Shown here: positions 1-12,102 of the stretch, piece by piece | How the letters are laid out: each line of letters opens with the position of its first letter | Numbering within the stretch: the first letter of the stretch is position 1 | Origin: Parascedosporium putredinis | Lineage: Eukaryota > Ascomycota > Sordariomycetes > Microascales > Microascaceae | Direction: 5' to 3' | Assembly: GCA_949357655.1 (NCBI GenBank) | Contig: CASHTG010000012.1 | Span: forward strand, 372,001 to 436,000 | Length of the DNA: 64,000 nucleotides | Made by a program: the position numbers and the translations under genes | Notes under the pieces: model-generated | Told to the model about the DNA's origin: nothing | Databases searched by the model: none | The model's input: the letters and a program-made list of their open reading frames with translations, nothing else

Positions 1-3000
1 TTTGGGCCCCTGACATGATTTTCCGGCTCCTGTCGATCGCGCACATCAATTTTTTCGTATTCTGGTATTCTGGGGTTCGGCATGCTCTGGTGGGGTCGCG
101 TATGTCCTTGTGCGGGAGAACTTCTCTAAAAATTTCTCTTCTCTTCTCGGCTATTTTTCAGACTGTTCTGGCGTGCTTTTCTTTGCCTTCTCTTCCGGAA
201 GGCACGAGCCACTCGAGGGTACCCGAACAAGTGCCTTACTGTTTCTAATTTAGGAAACTACAGTGCCGCCAATAGATCCATTGGATCTTAAAAGACGTCA
301 TCACAGCCATCAAATAGAGTATCACAATCCTCGTGCGTCCTTCCTTCCTGACAATCCCTTAGAATCCATTGCTTTCGACTGCCTCTTTCCAAATCCATCT
401 TCTAGTGACAAGTCACACTGTACCTCGCCAGAATTAAATCGAAGAAGTCGCTGATAGGATATATCATCCATCTTTGCTAGCATTTACTCTAGGCACTTTG
501 TAAATTTGGCTGGGACACCGAAGTACTCGACTGTTCTTGCTTGTCAGCTGCTGGCTGACCTTGCTGACATGCGTCGCCCCTTCCATCCTCATGCATGTTG
601 TGCTATTTATTTGCTTAAAATTTGCATCATCTAATCATGGGCGGAAGTCAACTTTAGTAGATCTGAAACGTACTATCATTATCCAACCTTTAGACATTCA
701 TCAATAAATCCATTTCCAGTGCGATGGAAGGGCAAGCCCGCAGTCGTCCCGCAATGGTAGATCTATACCTCCAAAGTTCAATCGTGGATTGGGGCGGCCG
801 CGCCCAACCTCTAGGTCATGGCCACTAACTGTCGTTTCGAGGAGTGGGCACGGGGGTTTTCTTCTTTTTGGGAGTCCGGCACCTCGACCCTATATCCAGC
901 CACTGACGCACAATCGGCTCACCTGTGGAACCTCTGACCATCATGACTCCCCAAACATAATCTCCTTGGTCTTCTTTTCATAGGTGGACGAACATTACTA
1001 AATCGCTTTGCTAGTTTTCGAATTACGCCCTCGGTCGAGTATACCTAAATGGCTAGTCATGTCTGCCAGGAATCGATCTAGGCGTGCCCGGTATCAAGGC
1101 GAAAAGGGGTCTTTGCAATGCACTTTTTGTTTGCTAGAACCCCTTGGGCAATCCAGACTTCCCGAGACCGATAGCCCGATTAGCAATGAGTGAATGACTA
1201 GGATCACGCCTATGTGTCTTGTCGGCATAAAAGAAATTGGCGTTATCGGGCGAAAGCTAAGCCAAGAGTGTGTAGAAAAGCGCCATGCTTGGCAGAGAGG
1301 ACGAATTCGAAGCACGGTGATGCTTCCAGGTGCCTTCTTCACCTGATATCAGTCAGTGTCGGGTCGTTAAGGATCATTGTTTGGAAATTCGGCGTCAACG
1401 ACCCGTTTCAAGAGCTAATGATTTTTAGGATAGACGGGAGGTTTGCCCCCTTCCCTAAGCGAAGTAGCCTATGGTATATACTTGAAGGGCGATGTGCTAG
1501 GCGGATGCCACGAAGTTTTGTCTGTGAGGCAAGAGTCTAGTCATCGCCCGCCCTCATGAGGCCCGCCGTTTTAAAAGACTTGAAGATGTATTGCTTCGAC
1601 CGTCGACACAGAAGGTATGGCGTCGACTTCTCCTGATCTGTATCTCACGTGGACCTCGCCATGCGTACTTGAGGTGACAAGGTTGAGGGGGAACCCGGGC
1701 CATCACTTTTACTCTGGCCTCCCGAGAAGATGAGGAAGAGGAGAATATCGAATGTTGGTGAGACTCTTTCAGGCCGGATATCAGTCTTCGTTTCCCGTAT
1801 GACAGACTCCGAGTCCGATATCGCCATTCTGAAGCCAATATCTAGGTCGAGATGATCTAGAACCTCATCGCCATGGGCTATATGAGGGTGTACGGCCGGA
1901 TAAAAGACTCAACTCGTCCACCGAGCAGAACCCTAACGTCATATATCCATCGCCCCTCATTGCGATTTGGATTGATGCACCTCAAGGCAAAGGGAAAGTG
2001 ATAGTCGATTTTATTCGTCAGATCGGGTCGAAATCGACATGGGTTCCGGGAGCAGGCGACATTGTAGTTGTTCTCGTCATTTGTCCTCGTCGCCTTTTGT
2101 CTGGTCGTCGAGTGGACCGAAATCTCTCCCAAGTTGACAACACTTTTGGATGGTGAGATGTCGGGCGCCCCAAAGCCCACGGGGTCAGGGCGAACGACGA
2201 GATTTGTCCATAGGTATAGTCCCACGCTACCCCACCATCGGGCTCTTGGATGGCCTGCCTTGTGCAAGTGGCGTAGGGCAGGAACCGCGCAACGGTATCT
2301 CGGTCATCGAATTTGGAAAGATCGCGCAGCGCTTGCACCTCTCCGCACCGCAGGCGGTTCGTTCAGCCTTGGCCGGAGAGCCTATTTCGTCGCCGACCAT
2401 CGGTACCTGACCCCCTCGCCTGCCCCACTCGATAACCGTGATGAGTATTGGCGGGGCGAACACGGACAAGCCACCGTGACGAGGACTGCCTTTGGATAAC
2501 TTGGGGGATCGCGGGCCACCCTGAGATCCAAGGGTTGGGAGAGCCGGTGGCCTGTGTTTCCTCAACATCCTCGGTTTGTTTCCAGGATTAGGAGAGAATG
2601 CGCCATTTGATGCCGGGTGAGGGAGAGACAAATGGAGGAGGCCGGGGAAGATCCTGGGATGAAAGGCTACGATATCCAAGATCAGGCCGGGGGTGCGATA
2701 GTGTGCCAGATTACGTGGACAGTAGCACCTTCAAGACCCGCGTGTCCTTTCTTGATATCTCAATGAAACCCATGTATCCACATGATATGCTATGGTGATC
2801 AAGATATCGACAGTGCCCCTCGGTCGCACGAAGTCAACTTGGCAAGAAGAGCACGCGATTGAGTCGCAACGAAGCAAGGATCACGTCTTTCCACGCTCCG
2901 TGCATCAGTGATAACAGATGACCTACACGTCGCCTCACGAAGATAAGGGCAAATAGAGTATCGCGAGTTTCTGCAACAAGAAAGCGGGGGTAGAGTTGGG

Positions 3001-4126
3001 GGATAAGAAGAAGAAAAAGGCCGTGTTGGGGGACAAGCTGGGTGTCACCGCCATCTCAAGCCTCGCGGGGTTCGATCCCCGCTCGAGGAGCAAGTCAAAG
3101 AGGAAGCTGGCTTTCCTCTAGATGTCGCCAACCCTCCCCTCCGGATTATCGCATCCGGATGGGTATTTTTGCTTTCTGCAGCAAGACCATGCTCTCTCCC
3201 CCTCCTCCTCCTCCTCCAAAAAAAAATTGATCGCGGCCTGGTCTTCGGTGTGGATGGACCGGGTTCTTCCACTCTCTTCTTTTCCTGCGCTCCCCCACTC
3301 CAAGCAAGGCACCTCCCGCGCGCTAATGCGGCGAGCAAAGATAACGTGCAAAGATGGGGTTTTCTAACTGGCCCGCGATGATTGAGAGACCAAGATGATA
3401 ATCTTCATCGAGAGGCAAGCCACTATCCCACCCCATTGTTTGCGCCCCATACTGGATGACACCGGCATTTGGGCCAAGCTCGATGCAGGGTGGAGCGGAG
3501 ACCATCGGACCCTGGACGGCTTCCACGGCGGGGAGGGGAAGAAGAAGAACCATGCCCATGTTAGCCTCCCCTTTTCAATCTCCCCTCCTTTGCCTTGGGC
3601 CGCCTTGTTGTTTGTTCATCTCTTCCCGTTTCGTCTCTCTCGATGCACGTCGACCTTTGAGTCGCTGGGATGCCCTGGTCCCTTGCTTTTGTCCAGAATT
3701 GGATGGGGAATTAAGATTGGGTATTAAGATAGCAAGTTTAGCACCTCTGGCCAATCGGAGGCTGGAACGGACGGAGAACGCTCCCAACAGGGGTATCAAC
3801 GCCAGACTGGATGGGACACCGAATGGACATTGGAGGGTAGCGACCTTGGATTGGCGACGAGATGTGACGCTGGCGTTGTTTTCTTCCTCTTCTGCGAGAG
3901 GAGAAGAACCACGTCCCCATTCTTTTGATTCGGCGCGGCACCTTTGCATCGACGTTTGAGCTGCCGCTATGGGCATGGGGTCGCGAAATTTCGTGCAGTG
4001 CAGCATCCTGTCTCTTCAGCGAGTCACGGCAGCGACGACAAGCGCGATCGATCCCCCACTTCCAAGACCCAAGACCCGGTGCTGGCTGCCAACGCAACGG
4101 CAAGGTGATGCAAAAGAGATCACCAT
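1..4126. other. Gene-free stretch at the left edge
   Basis: No reading frame here joins into a recognisable protein domain on either strand. The longest open frames (about 110-165 codons near 1.2-1.5, 2.0-2.7 and 3.5-4.0 kb) overlap each other in several frames and have no signal peptide, domain or intron-supported continuation. A small GC-rich hairpin lies at 3061-3088. The right end of the stretch carries the promoter of the nuclease gene. Confidence 0.5.
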
Positions 4127-4132
4127 TATAAA
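4127..4132 (+). promoter_or_regulatory. TATA box of the HNH nuclease gene
   Basis: A perfect TATAAA lies about 180 bases before the start codon at 4309. It is followed by a pyrimidine-rich leader, a common arrangement in strongly expressed fungal genes. The assignment is by position and consensus only. Confidence 0.45.
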
Positions 4133-4213
4133 GGCCATCATCGCCCGTCCTCCCATGATGGTTTTATCATGAAGAGTGTTTCGTACCAGGCCAGGCCACA
4201 GCTCCAAAAGTCG

Positions 4214-4244
<31 letters not shown>

Positions 4245-4252
4245 CTCGCTCT
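4214..4252 (+). repeat. (TC)n microsatellite in the 5' leader
   Basis: About fourteen TC dinucleotides are followed by CGCTCTCGCTC. The run sits between the TATA box and the start codon of the nuclease gene, so it is probably transcribed as part of the CT-rich 5' leader. Confidence 0.85.
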
Positions 4253-4308
4253 TGTTCATCATTCCCGCAAGCTAGCTCTTAGTCGCTGTTTCCACAAGTA
4301 GTCCAGCC

Positions 4309-5488
4309 ATGAAGACTTCTGCCATCACCGCCGTTATCGCCTGGGGCGCTGTTGCTCTTGCGGCTCCTGCCCCTGCGCCCGCTCCCGCTGCTGTAAGTCT
4401 CTTTGTCCCATATTGCTCACTTATTGCTTTACCATCTTTTCAAGGCTCCCTGCCCCGTTCTATCTCACTCTCTCTCATACACACTCCCTCTCCTTCTATA
4501 TCCTCTTGCCTCTTCCTTGTAAAAAGACAGAGAGGCATATACACTTCCATACACAGATATATAGTTACACATATGACGTGGCTAACACTTTGTCGTTTCC
4601 CACTTTAGCCCGGTGTTCCCACTGAGGCCGCCGCGCGCACCCAGCTTGCCGCTCTCACTGTTGCCGCATCGGGTAGCGGTACCGGCTATAGCCGTGACCT
4701 CTTCCCCACTGGACCACCGTCTCTGGTACCTGCAACACTAGGTAGGTGGCCGACAAGAAAGAGCACCCGGTTCCCTGTTTTTCTTATTAGAATCACTTTG
4801 TTTTTCCCTCCTTACCTTGTCTACATCACTCTCCTCTGGGAGAGCGCTTAAGCCTGACCGTTTCGCTAATCATCGGCGTTTGCAGGGAGTACGTCCTCCA
4901 GCGTGATGGTACTGGCGTCGTGGTGAACTCGGCGTGCACCGCCACCTCTGGCACCTGGAAGTCGCCTTATGACGGCGCCAGTTGGACTGCTGCTTCGGAT
5001 GTTGACATTGACCACATGGTTCCCCTTAAGAATGCGTGGATCGTGAGTTTCCATTTCCATCTTGATTCTTTCCTTACTTTTTCCACCCTCGCTTGACGAA
5101 CGGCCCCGGCTTCGCTTTCTCCGTAGAGCAGAAGAAGCGGTCTGTGGACGGGGCACAAAAAGAAAACGCAAAACATATCGAATGTCTAGTATGAGCGATA
5201 CTAACCTGCACTCCTTTTTCTTCTTCTTTCCTATTAGTCTGGCGCCTCTTCTTGGACCACCGCCAAGCGCCAGCTATTCGCCAACGACATTGATCGACCC
5301 CAGCTGTGGGCTGTTACCGACGAAGTCAACTCGAGCAAGAGCGACAAGAGCCCCGACTCCTGGAAGCCCCCCTCACCAGCTTCTACTGCACCTATGCCAA
5401 GAGCTGGATCCGAGTAAAGAACTACTGGGCCCTTACCATTACCTCGGCCGAGAAGACCGCGCTCACGTCCATGCTCGACTACTGCTAA
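4309..5488 (+). CDS. Secreted HNH/DUF1524-family nuclease (frame-broken)
   Basis: Proposed exons are 4309-4392, 4609-4741, 4886-5042 and 5238-5488, with GTAAGT, GTAGGT and GTGAGT donors. Residues 1-19 form a signal peptide, followed by an Ala-Pro linker. The conserved core includes YSRDLFP, REYVLQRDG, the His-metal motif DIDHMVPLKNAW and, after the last intron, FANDIDRPQLWAV with a W-K-P-P segment. That order is characteristic of fungal DUF1524/HNH (GmrSD C-terminal-like) secreted nucleases, which hydrolyse extracellular nucleic acid. Two breaks interrupt the frame: CCCC at 4704-4707 and CCCCCC at 5367-5372 each behave as if one C is missing, and the family motifs continue in the next frame up to the TAA at 5486-5488. 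Because both breaks sit in C runs, I think the gene is intact in the organism. The product is probably about 205 residues. Confidence 0.8.
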
Positions 5489-7080
5489 ATCGGCAAGACT
5501 TTTGTCTTGCTCCTATTTCCTTTTTCTTTCATCCACTTCTTTATTTATTTATTTTTTATCTTCAAACTTTTTTTTATGACTTTTGTAGGTAGTGATGACG
5601 CGAAGAATCGGCGAATAAGGCTCGGACTTGGATCGAAGGGTCTTTTGTATCTGGAGATGCTGGGCTCCACTCAGAATCTGTGTAGCCTTGGTCATGCTTA
5701 AACCTCTTTTACCTAACCTTGGCCACTTTATAGGGCCGATGAATGAAAGCGATGATTCTACTAAACCATGCCCGCTATCTCAAGGCATGCAAGTGTTGTT
5801 TTAGTCGACCACGTAGTTTCTTCTCCATCCTCGATCTTGGATCAAGTGCGCGTGACTATGGGTCTTAGTCCTCCTCTCCCCGGGCGCAAGCAAGTTCCGT
5901 GATATCTACATGTGACCTGTCAACTCGCCTTCATGCTTCAGCTCCCCTCGTCGGGGCGCGTGTCTCATGAGCTGGGAACAAGAAATCTCCGGACATGACA
6001 CCAGAGGAAGAGAAACAGACATCACTTTGCTACGGTACGACTTGTATATCTGGACAAACGCACAGCGGCTCGAGATTACTCGTATCACGGATACACCTAC
6101 TTCATACAATACACAACTTGGCCACGCCTGTTCGCCGCAAGCCACGATGACCTTTGAAAGCAAAAGCAACATAGACTGCGAGAAGAAAAAACCCCCAGAC
6201 GAAAGGCAAGACGGTAGAAAATTCGTCTGCACTTATGGCTAAAAGTCAAGCAGCAAGATAACAAAACGCTTTCTCGAGTAGAAGGCGACCAACATCAGCA
6301 CGAACGGAACACACGAAGAAACAACAAGTCATTGAAAAGAGTAAGAAAGAAAGAAAGGAAGTAATTAAATAAAATAAAAAAGGGTGAAAAAGAAAAAAAA
6401 AAAGAAAAAAGGGATAAGAAAGAAACAAAATGCTACGTCTGTACAATGGCATGACACAAGCAATCCGATCACTTTTCTCTCTCCGTCTCCCTCCGCCTCT
6501 GCTCTCGCAGCTCCCACTTCTCTCTCTCTCTCTCCATCTTGATGGGTATCTATACATGATTCTGTGTCGTGTATCGGTGTTTTTCTGTTTTCAAGTATTG
6601 CAAGGGGTAATCGTAAACAATCTCTCGTCGGCCCTCCTCTTGCTCCCAACTCTGCCTAGCCTAGTCTACATTATAAAGAACAGGAGTGAACGCGAGGAAG
6701 GGGGGCAGGGGGCAAGGCATTATATCAGTTATTCTCCAGGACAAGTAGTAAAAGAAAAAGAAAAAAAGCAAAGCCGAAAGAGGAAAACAAGGCGTCCCAT
6801 TGTTGCCGTCGTCGTTTCTTTGTTGTATTGTACGCGCAAACAGAAAGAAACTCCTGCTCGCCCACTCTTTATTGTTTCGTCATCAACCCGTCAACAGACT
6901 GGGGAAATCAAAGGTAAAAGGAAAAAAAGGAAGAAAAAATGAACATGAACCAGTCGGGTTGGTCTTGCTCGGCTGGCGAGTCGATATCGACTCTTCCGAC
7001 GGCATCTCAGCCTCTTCTTCATGGCGCGACCATTGTCAATGATGATGTCGTGCGTGTGCATCGTGTGCGTGGCGAGAGAA
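5489..7080. other. Intergenic region between nuclease and Arf exchange factor
   Basis: The 3' ends of two genes meet here. The first 200 bases are T-rich and probably the nuclease 3' UTR. An A-rich low-complexity segment runs from about 6320 to 6430 and another from 6740 to 6940. I see no domain-bearing open frame; the 170-codon plus-strand frame at 6430-6942 is low complexity. Confidence 0.5.
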
Positions 7081-10000
7081 TCACTCGGACCCAATCGCAA
7101 TCTCGGGCGCAGCCATCTCGTCGTAGGCCCTCTCCCTCTCCCGCTCCCTTTCGTCCCTCTCCCCATAAATTTCCTTCTTCCTCCCGTCCGCCTGCTGCAG
7201 ACAGTCCACGTACGTCCTGTATTTGACAATCTCTCGGAGCAGGTATGAGCTCTTGCGCTCCCAGTTGGCCATGGCCTTGGCGGCATTGTGGCCCCGCGGC
7301 GAGAACGCGAGCAGCATCGGGCTGCGCATCTGATTGTGCTGCTGGAGCTCCTCCTCGATCGAGCGGACGTACCCCTCCAGCGTCCGAAGCTGCTCTTCCT
7401 CGCCCTGGTTACTGGCGCGTAGGCTCTGCGTAGGCGGCATCCATTCGGCGATGTGGATCTTGTCGCCTGGCAGCTTGTGTCGCGACCCGCTTCCAGGTCC
7501 GCCCATCGGACCTAGATCAAAGCTGCCAGACCGGTAGCTCCGCCCGCTCTGCACGCTCGCCTTGCGTGTATGTCCGTGTACGTTCCCATGGCCGACTGCG
7601 GCGCTGCTCCCCGGTCGCGAGACACGGCCCCTGAGGGAGCGATGTGGTTGATTCATTGATGGCTGTGACGAGCGAGTTGTTGACAATCGCCTCGCTCCAA
7701 CCGTACTCGATGTTGCTGATGCCACCAACCAACGGGTGCGTGCTTAGCCTCGCGCTCCAGTAATTGGCCGTCGTGACAAACTCCTTGATAATCTCTGGCG
7801 TGCCGACCTGGAATAGGTGCACCGCGCCAGTGGGAAGGCTGAGAGCCCACACGTGCGGCCGGCTCCTCGAGTACCCGGGAGGCGGGAGGGCTGATGCCAA
7901 TGTCTGCCGCAGGCTAAAAGTCCCTAGATTCGTGGCGTTCTCTTGCCAGTTGCCCCCGCCCACCTGGATCGGAGCGCCCTTGTTATGGCGCGCGGTTCGC
8001 GTCTTGTTGCGCATCGACTTGTTGGGCGAGAACGAGAAAAGGCTAAGCGTGCCCTTTTGCACTACAGCAAACACCTCGGTCCAATTCCTATCCTTGGCTT
8101 TGCGGTCTATCCCGTCGAGGTGGTGTTTGTGGGTAACAATGCCTTCCTTCACCCATGGAGGTCCGGCGAGCTCGAGAGACTCGTCCTCAAGCAGGGGCCG
8201 CCGTTCCTGTCGTCGTTACTCATAATAGATGGAGCGCCTCCGCCTGGTATGTCCTCTCGGATAATCGCCTGGCTCAGCGCATTGGCGAAACCAATGGATT
8301 GCTGGTAGTCGTTCCGCGGCCAGGCCGACCCAAACGAGTCCATCGACATCGAGGTCTGCGTGCGGCCAAGAGACTGCCGGCTCCAAGTGGCTGACGACGC
8401 CGCTGGACTCCACAGGGAATTGTTATCGTCAAAGCTTGTCCGGCTCGAGGAGAAGCCGGTGGTGCCAAGCCGATGCCGGGAGCGGCTCTTTGATCCCCAC
8501 CTCGAGTTATTGGTTCGTGAGCTCTCCGCGATCCTACCGCGGAGGGAGGACTGGCTCTCTGACGGGGCCTTGCTGAGCACACTTGGCGATCTCTTGAGCA
8601 TGCCCATAACGGAGAGACTGCTCTGAGAAGCGGGGCCGGTCTGATAGCGGTCGTTCTCGGCACCAAATAGCGGCAGCCGCTCGTCACGGATGGACGCGTA
8701 GATATCCTTGAGCACAATTTCTAACTGACCCTCCCAAGCCTTTATGGGGCCGTCAAAGGCGCCTTGACGAGGGGCCCACAGTCGTCGCCCAGGGTATCGG
8801 AGGCATTGGTGTCGGCGCGGCCGGGAGGCAGGAATGACAGGCGGTTCGAGGTTCTAGGTTGATCGGTCGAGGGCCGAACCTCCTCGGCGGCAAGCATCCC
8901 CGCCTTGCCGGGAAGGATGGTGGGCCGACCGTATACCTCGGGGATGACTCGAGTGCATGGTGAATCGTTGCCAAGGTGTTCTTGATAAACTGGCTCCTCG
9001 TCATCTTAGATTCGATATCAGCCAGGTGAAGGTCGGTATTGAGGAGCATTATGGAGTAGCAGATGGTGTGGATAACGTCTACAGTACATTATTAGTAAAG
9101 GCAAGAAAGAAACAAAAACGGTAAAAGACAAAACCGTTTCTTGGATACGTTATGCCGGGCGGGCGGGCGGGAAGCAATGTTGCAACTTACCAATAGACTT
9201 GAAGCCATGGTTGGCGTTGCACCGGGCCCATCGAGTCGCATATGCAAGCAAAATTCTGTCAATTTGCTGCGTCTCGGCGCGCATCACGAGGCGCGCGCAA
9301 ACCTGCCTCAGCGAGGCCGCAATGCTGAGATCGGTAAAATCGTACAATTCCATGTACGCACGGAGGGTGCGCTGGCGGACGAGGCCCTCGGCGCCCATCC
9401 ATGCCGCGGCCTTGTCCTTTTGGATAAAGTCCTCATTCCCGTCAAAGATCTTTTGGGCCTTTTGTCGGTCATCATCGGTAGGATCGCCAACAACGAAGTC
9501 GGGTTCGTCGATCGGATCCTTGGGTGGCTCGACGACGTGGTCGTTTGCATGTGGGGGCGGGGTCGGCCATCGTCCGTCGTCAGCTCGACTCGGACGCTGG
9601 GGGTGTTGGCCGGCGAAGTCCTGTACCCCGACGCAGCGGAGTCCGAGTGGGCGCTAGTGGACCGAGCCCCTTCAATGGGCAAGGCCAGCGTCGCGGAATT
9701 GGGCTCCTCCTCGGAATCGGTGATGTCGAGGGCGGCCCGGATGCGCCGTCTGATGGGCTTGAACGTGTCATCCCCGCGCCGGTCCCGATGCACACGCGGG
9801 GCCATAAGATGGCCGCTGTGGGCTGCTAGCATAATGTCGTCGTCTTCCGCTTCGGCTCTATTGCCCTCGTCGGTTTCGTCCTCCCTGTCCGTTGCCCCGG
9901 GCGTAGTGGCCTTTGGCGGTTTCCTGTTTGCTGTCTTGTTCCTAGCCGAAGGGGTTGACGATGCGAGATCAAGTTCGTTTTCGCTGGGAGGGTCGAGATC

Positions 10001-12102
10001 AAGGAAGGAATCATTTCTCGCGCCGGACGAGTGTGGAATGTCGGGGGAGGGCGATCGGGGGTGTCGAGGCGGGGCGATGCGGAAGAGCTAATGTCAGGAG
10101 AAGAAGGCGAGGGTTATGATCGACGGTGCGAATAATGGCCTTGGGGCTAGGTTCGTAGTCGGGCGAGAAGTCGCGTTTGTACCCTCCACTTCCCCAGCGT
10201 GCTGCACATGCGGCTCGTGGGCGGCGGAGAGGGGGTCACGGCCACTGTCGGGCTACCCCTGAGGTAGGGACTCATAACCTTCCGCAGTGAGCTGACCGGG
10301 CTTGGCTCAGGAGCCGCGGACAGCTTATCTAGGTTAGGCTGAAGGCTAACTGGGGGCACCAATGGCCCAGAGGGTAGCGGTGGGGCCTCCTCAGGCCTAG
10401 CTGTAGGCATAGGGGTGCTTCTGAATCGTGTACCGACTTCTTCCGCCGGCGGAAGAACGAGGATGGTTTTTCTGCAGGACGTGGGGAGAATGCGTGGTAT
10501 TAGAGGGCGAATTGCCGTCGCGCGAGGGCGTCGAATTGCTTCTCGTCTGCGAGGAAATTGTTTGCTGGACGTGTCGGTCGGCGTTTCCGTTGGTGGAGGA
10601 CGAAAAGTGGGCAGGCGAGTGAGACAAGTCGTGCACGCTGCTAGTGGGCGTCGTGTTCCTAGACGAGCCAAACACCCTCCTAAAGAAGCCTGGCCGTTCT
10701 TTGGGTTGGGGAGTCGTCACCACGTAAGGACTAGGCGACGGCACGCCACCGCCAACGCCGCCTGGTATCGTCTCCTTTGTCTTCTCGTATCCCACATGCG
10801 GTGCTGGTGCGGAATCAAGATCCAAATTGGTAAAATTAGGGACGGGAGGAATAACCTCCCTAGTAGTAAATTTCGATTCGCCCTTTCGACTGGAGGACGC
10901 CATGCTCCGCGCTGATCGGGTGCTTCGCTTCCTCTCCAAGGTTGGGGTCCTGGGCTCGGGCATCGACAGAGGCATGGGGTCGGAGGACATGAACGTGGCC
11001 GTCACGGGGGTAGGGGCGCGGTCCGCCGAGGGCCCCCGGGGACGGTCGGGGTAGGGGCAGCGTCATAATCGTCGTTGAGAAAAGTGTGCGTGAAGTCGGC
11101 GTGCCAGGCGGGTTGGGTGTTCTCCACCCGGCGGTGACCATAGTCGAAGCTCGAAGACCTCGTCCCGAAACCCGAGGCCCAACGTTGGCTGCCGAGGACC
11201 TGAACGTAGCCAGCATCGATGCTGTTGGCGCTGCTGCTCTTGCTGCCCTTGCCCCTCGGGTGTGAAGCCGGCGGGGGTGCTGGGCTGGCTACTTTTCACA
11301 GACTCTCTCATGCTGTTCATGCGCGTGGGACCCGATGTCTGAAAGGTAGAGTTACTGTTGCTGCGGCGGGCCCGATTCATGTTGAGGCGAGCCGCGTCGT
11401 CGCCGGCCTCGAGATCGGAGCTGTACGAATGGCCGTGGGAAGGGCCGAATCGCGAACTGGTGTTGGGGCGAGAGGCCCTGGACGTCTTGGTCCAGGTGCG
11501 GTCGTCGGAGAGATTGGGGGCATCGCGGCTCCATAGGATGATGAATAGTTACGGGAAGAGTCATCGTATATGTTGGCATGCGTGGAGGGCGACTGTCCTA
11601 GGAGGGTGAGCTGGTCGAGGGACAGGAGCATGCTCGCCATGAGGGAGTCGCGGGTCGACTGGGAGTGCGGCATTGAGAGGTCATGGGAATCTCGCGGCCC
11701 ATACTCGTTTTCCTTATTAGACATGTCGAGAGGAGGAACTCGGTCGACATCGAGATCGGCAGGGTCGGAGGCGGCGGAGGAGGAGGTGGTGCGGTGGGTT
11801 GCTGGGGTGCTGGAAGTGGAAGTCACTAGACTGGCGTCGTGGTTCTCGTCCGCATGCTGTGGTGCGTTGGATGACGAGGGTTGGGGTGACTTGACGGCTC
11901 GGCTCACCGCCGTCGTTGGGTTGGCCCTGGTCTTACTACTTGTACTAGTGTACGCTTGCGCTCGCCGATTCGGTGGCGTCCGAGGAACGGGGTCGCGCGA
12001 CTTGAGAATGGGAACCGGAGGCGGTTTGGAAGGAGTCGCGACGTTGTTCGAGTTGGCGCCAAGGTTGAGGTTTGGGGGTCGACGTCGTTGAGAGGGAGAC
12101 AT
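7081..12102 (-). CDS. Sec7-PH domain Arf guanine-nucleotide exchange factor (frame-broken)
   Basis: The start codon is at 12102-12100, followed by a long Ser/Pro-rich disordered region containing a basic segment (SSFFRRRKKSV near 10450). The Sec7 domain begins near 9450 (FDGNEDFIQKDKAAAWMG) and includes ANHGFKSI, then an intron (9190-9079), then TICYSIMLLNTDLHLADIE and MTRSQFIKNTL, the Sec7 catalytic core that ejects GDP from Arf GTPases. A PH domain lies at about 8180-7700 (NWTEVFAVVQKGTLSLFSFS), followed by a helical C-terminus (GDKIHIAEWMPPTQS; NWERKSSYLLREIVKYRTY) to the stop at 7081. This order matches fungal SYT1/Sec74-like proteins acting in Golgi and endosomal vesicle traffic. The size, about 1,630 residues, suits the family. 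The frame changes many times, for example at GGGGG 11516-11520, near 11250, 11020, 10460, 10410, 10190 and 8190, mostly as loss of one base in a homopolymer. Confidence 0.85.

Noticed and set aside
4309..5488. Nuclease gene as a true pseudogene
   Set aside because: Both frame breaks are single-base losses in C runs and the four exons keep conserved motifs, good splice sites and a proper stop. A sequence error is the simpler explanation.
9141..10091. 316-codon plus-strand frame
   Set aside because: It is antisense to the Sec7-region coding sequence, which has clear conserved motifs on the minus strand.
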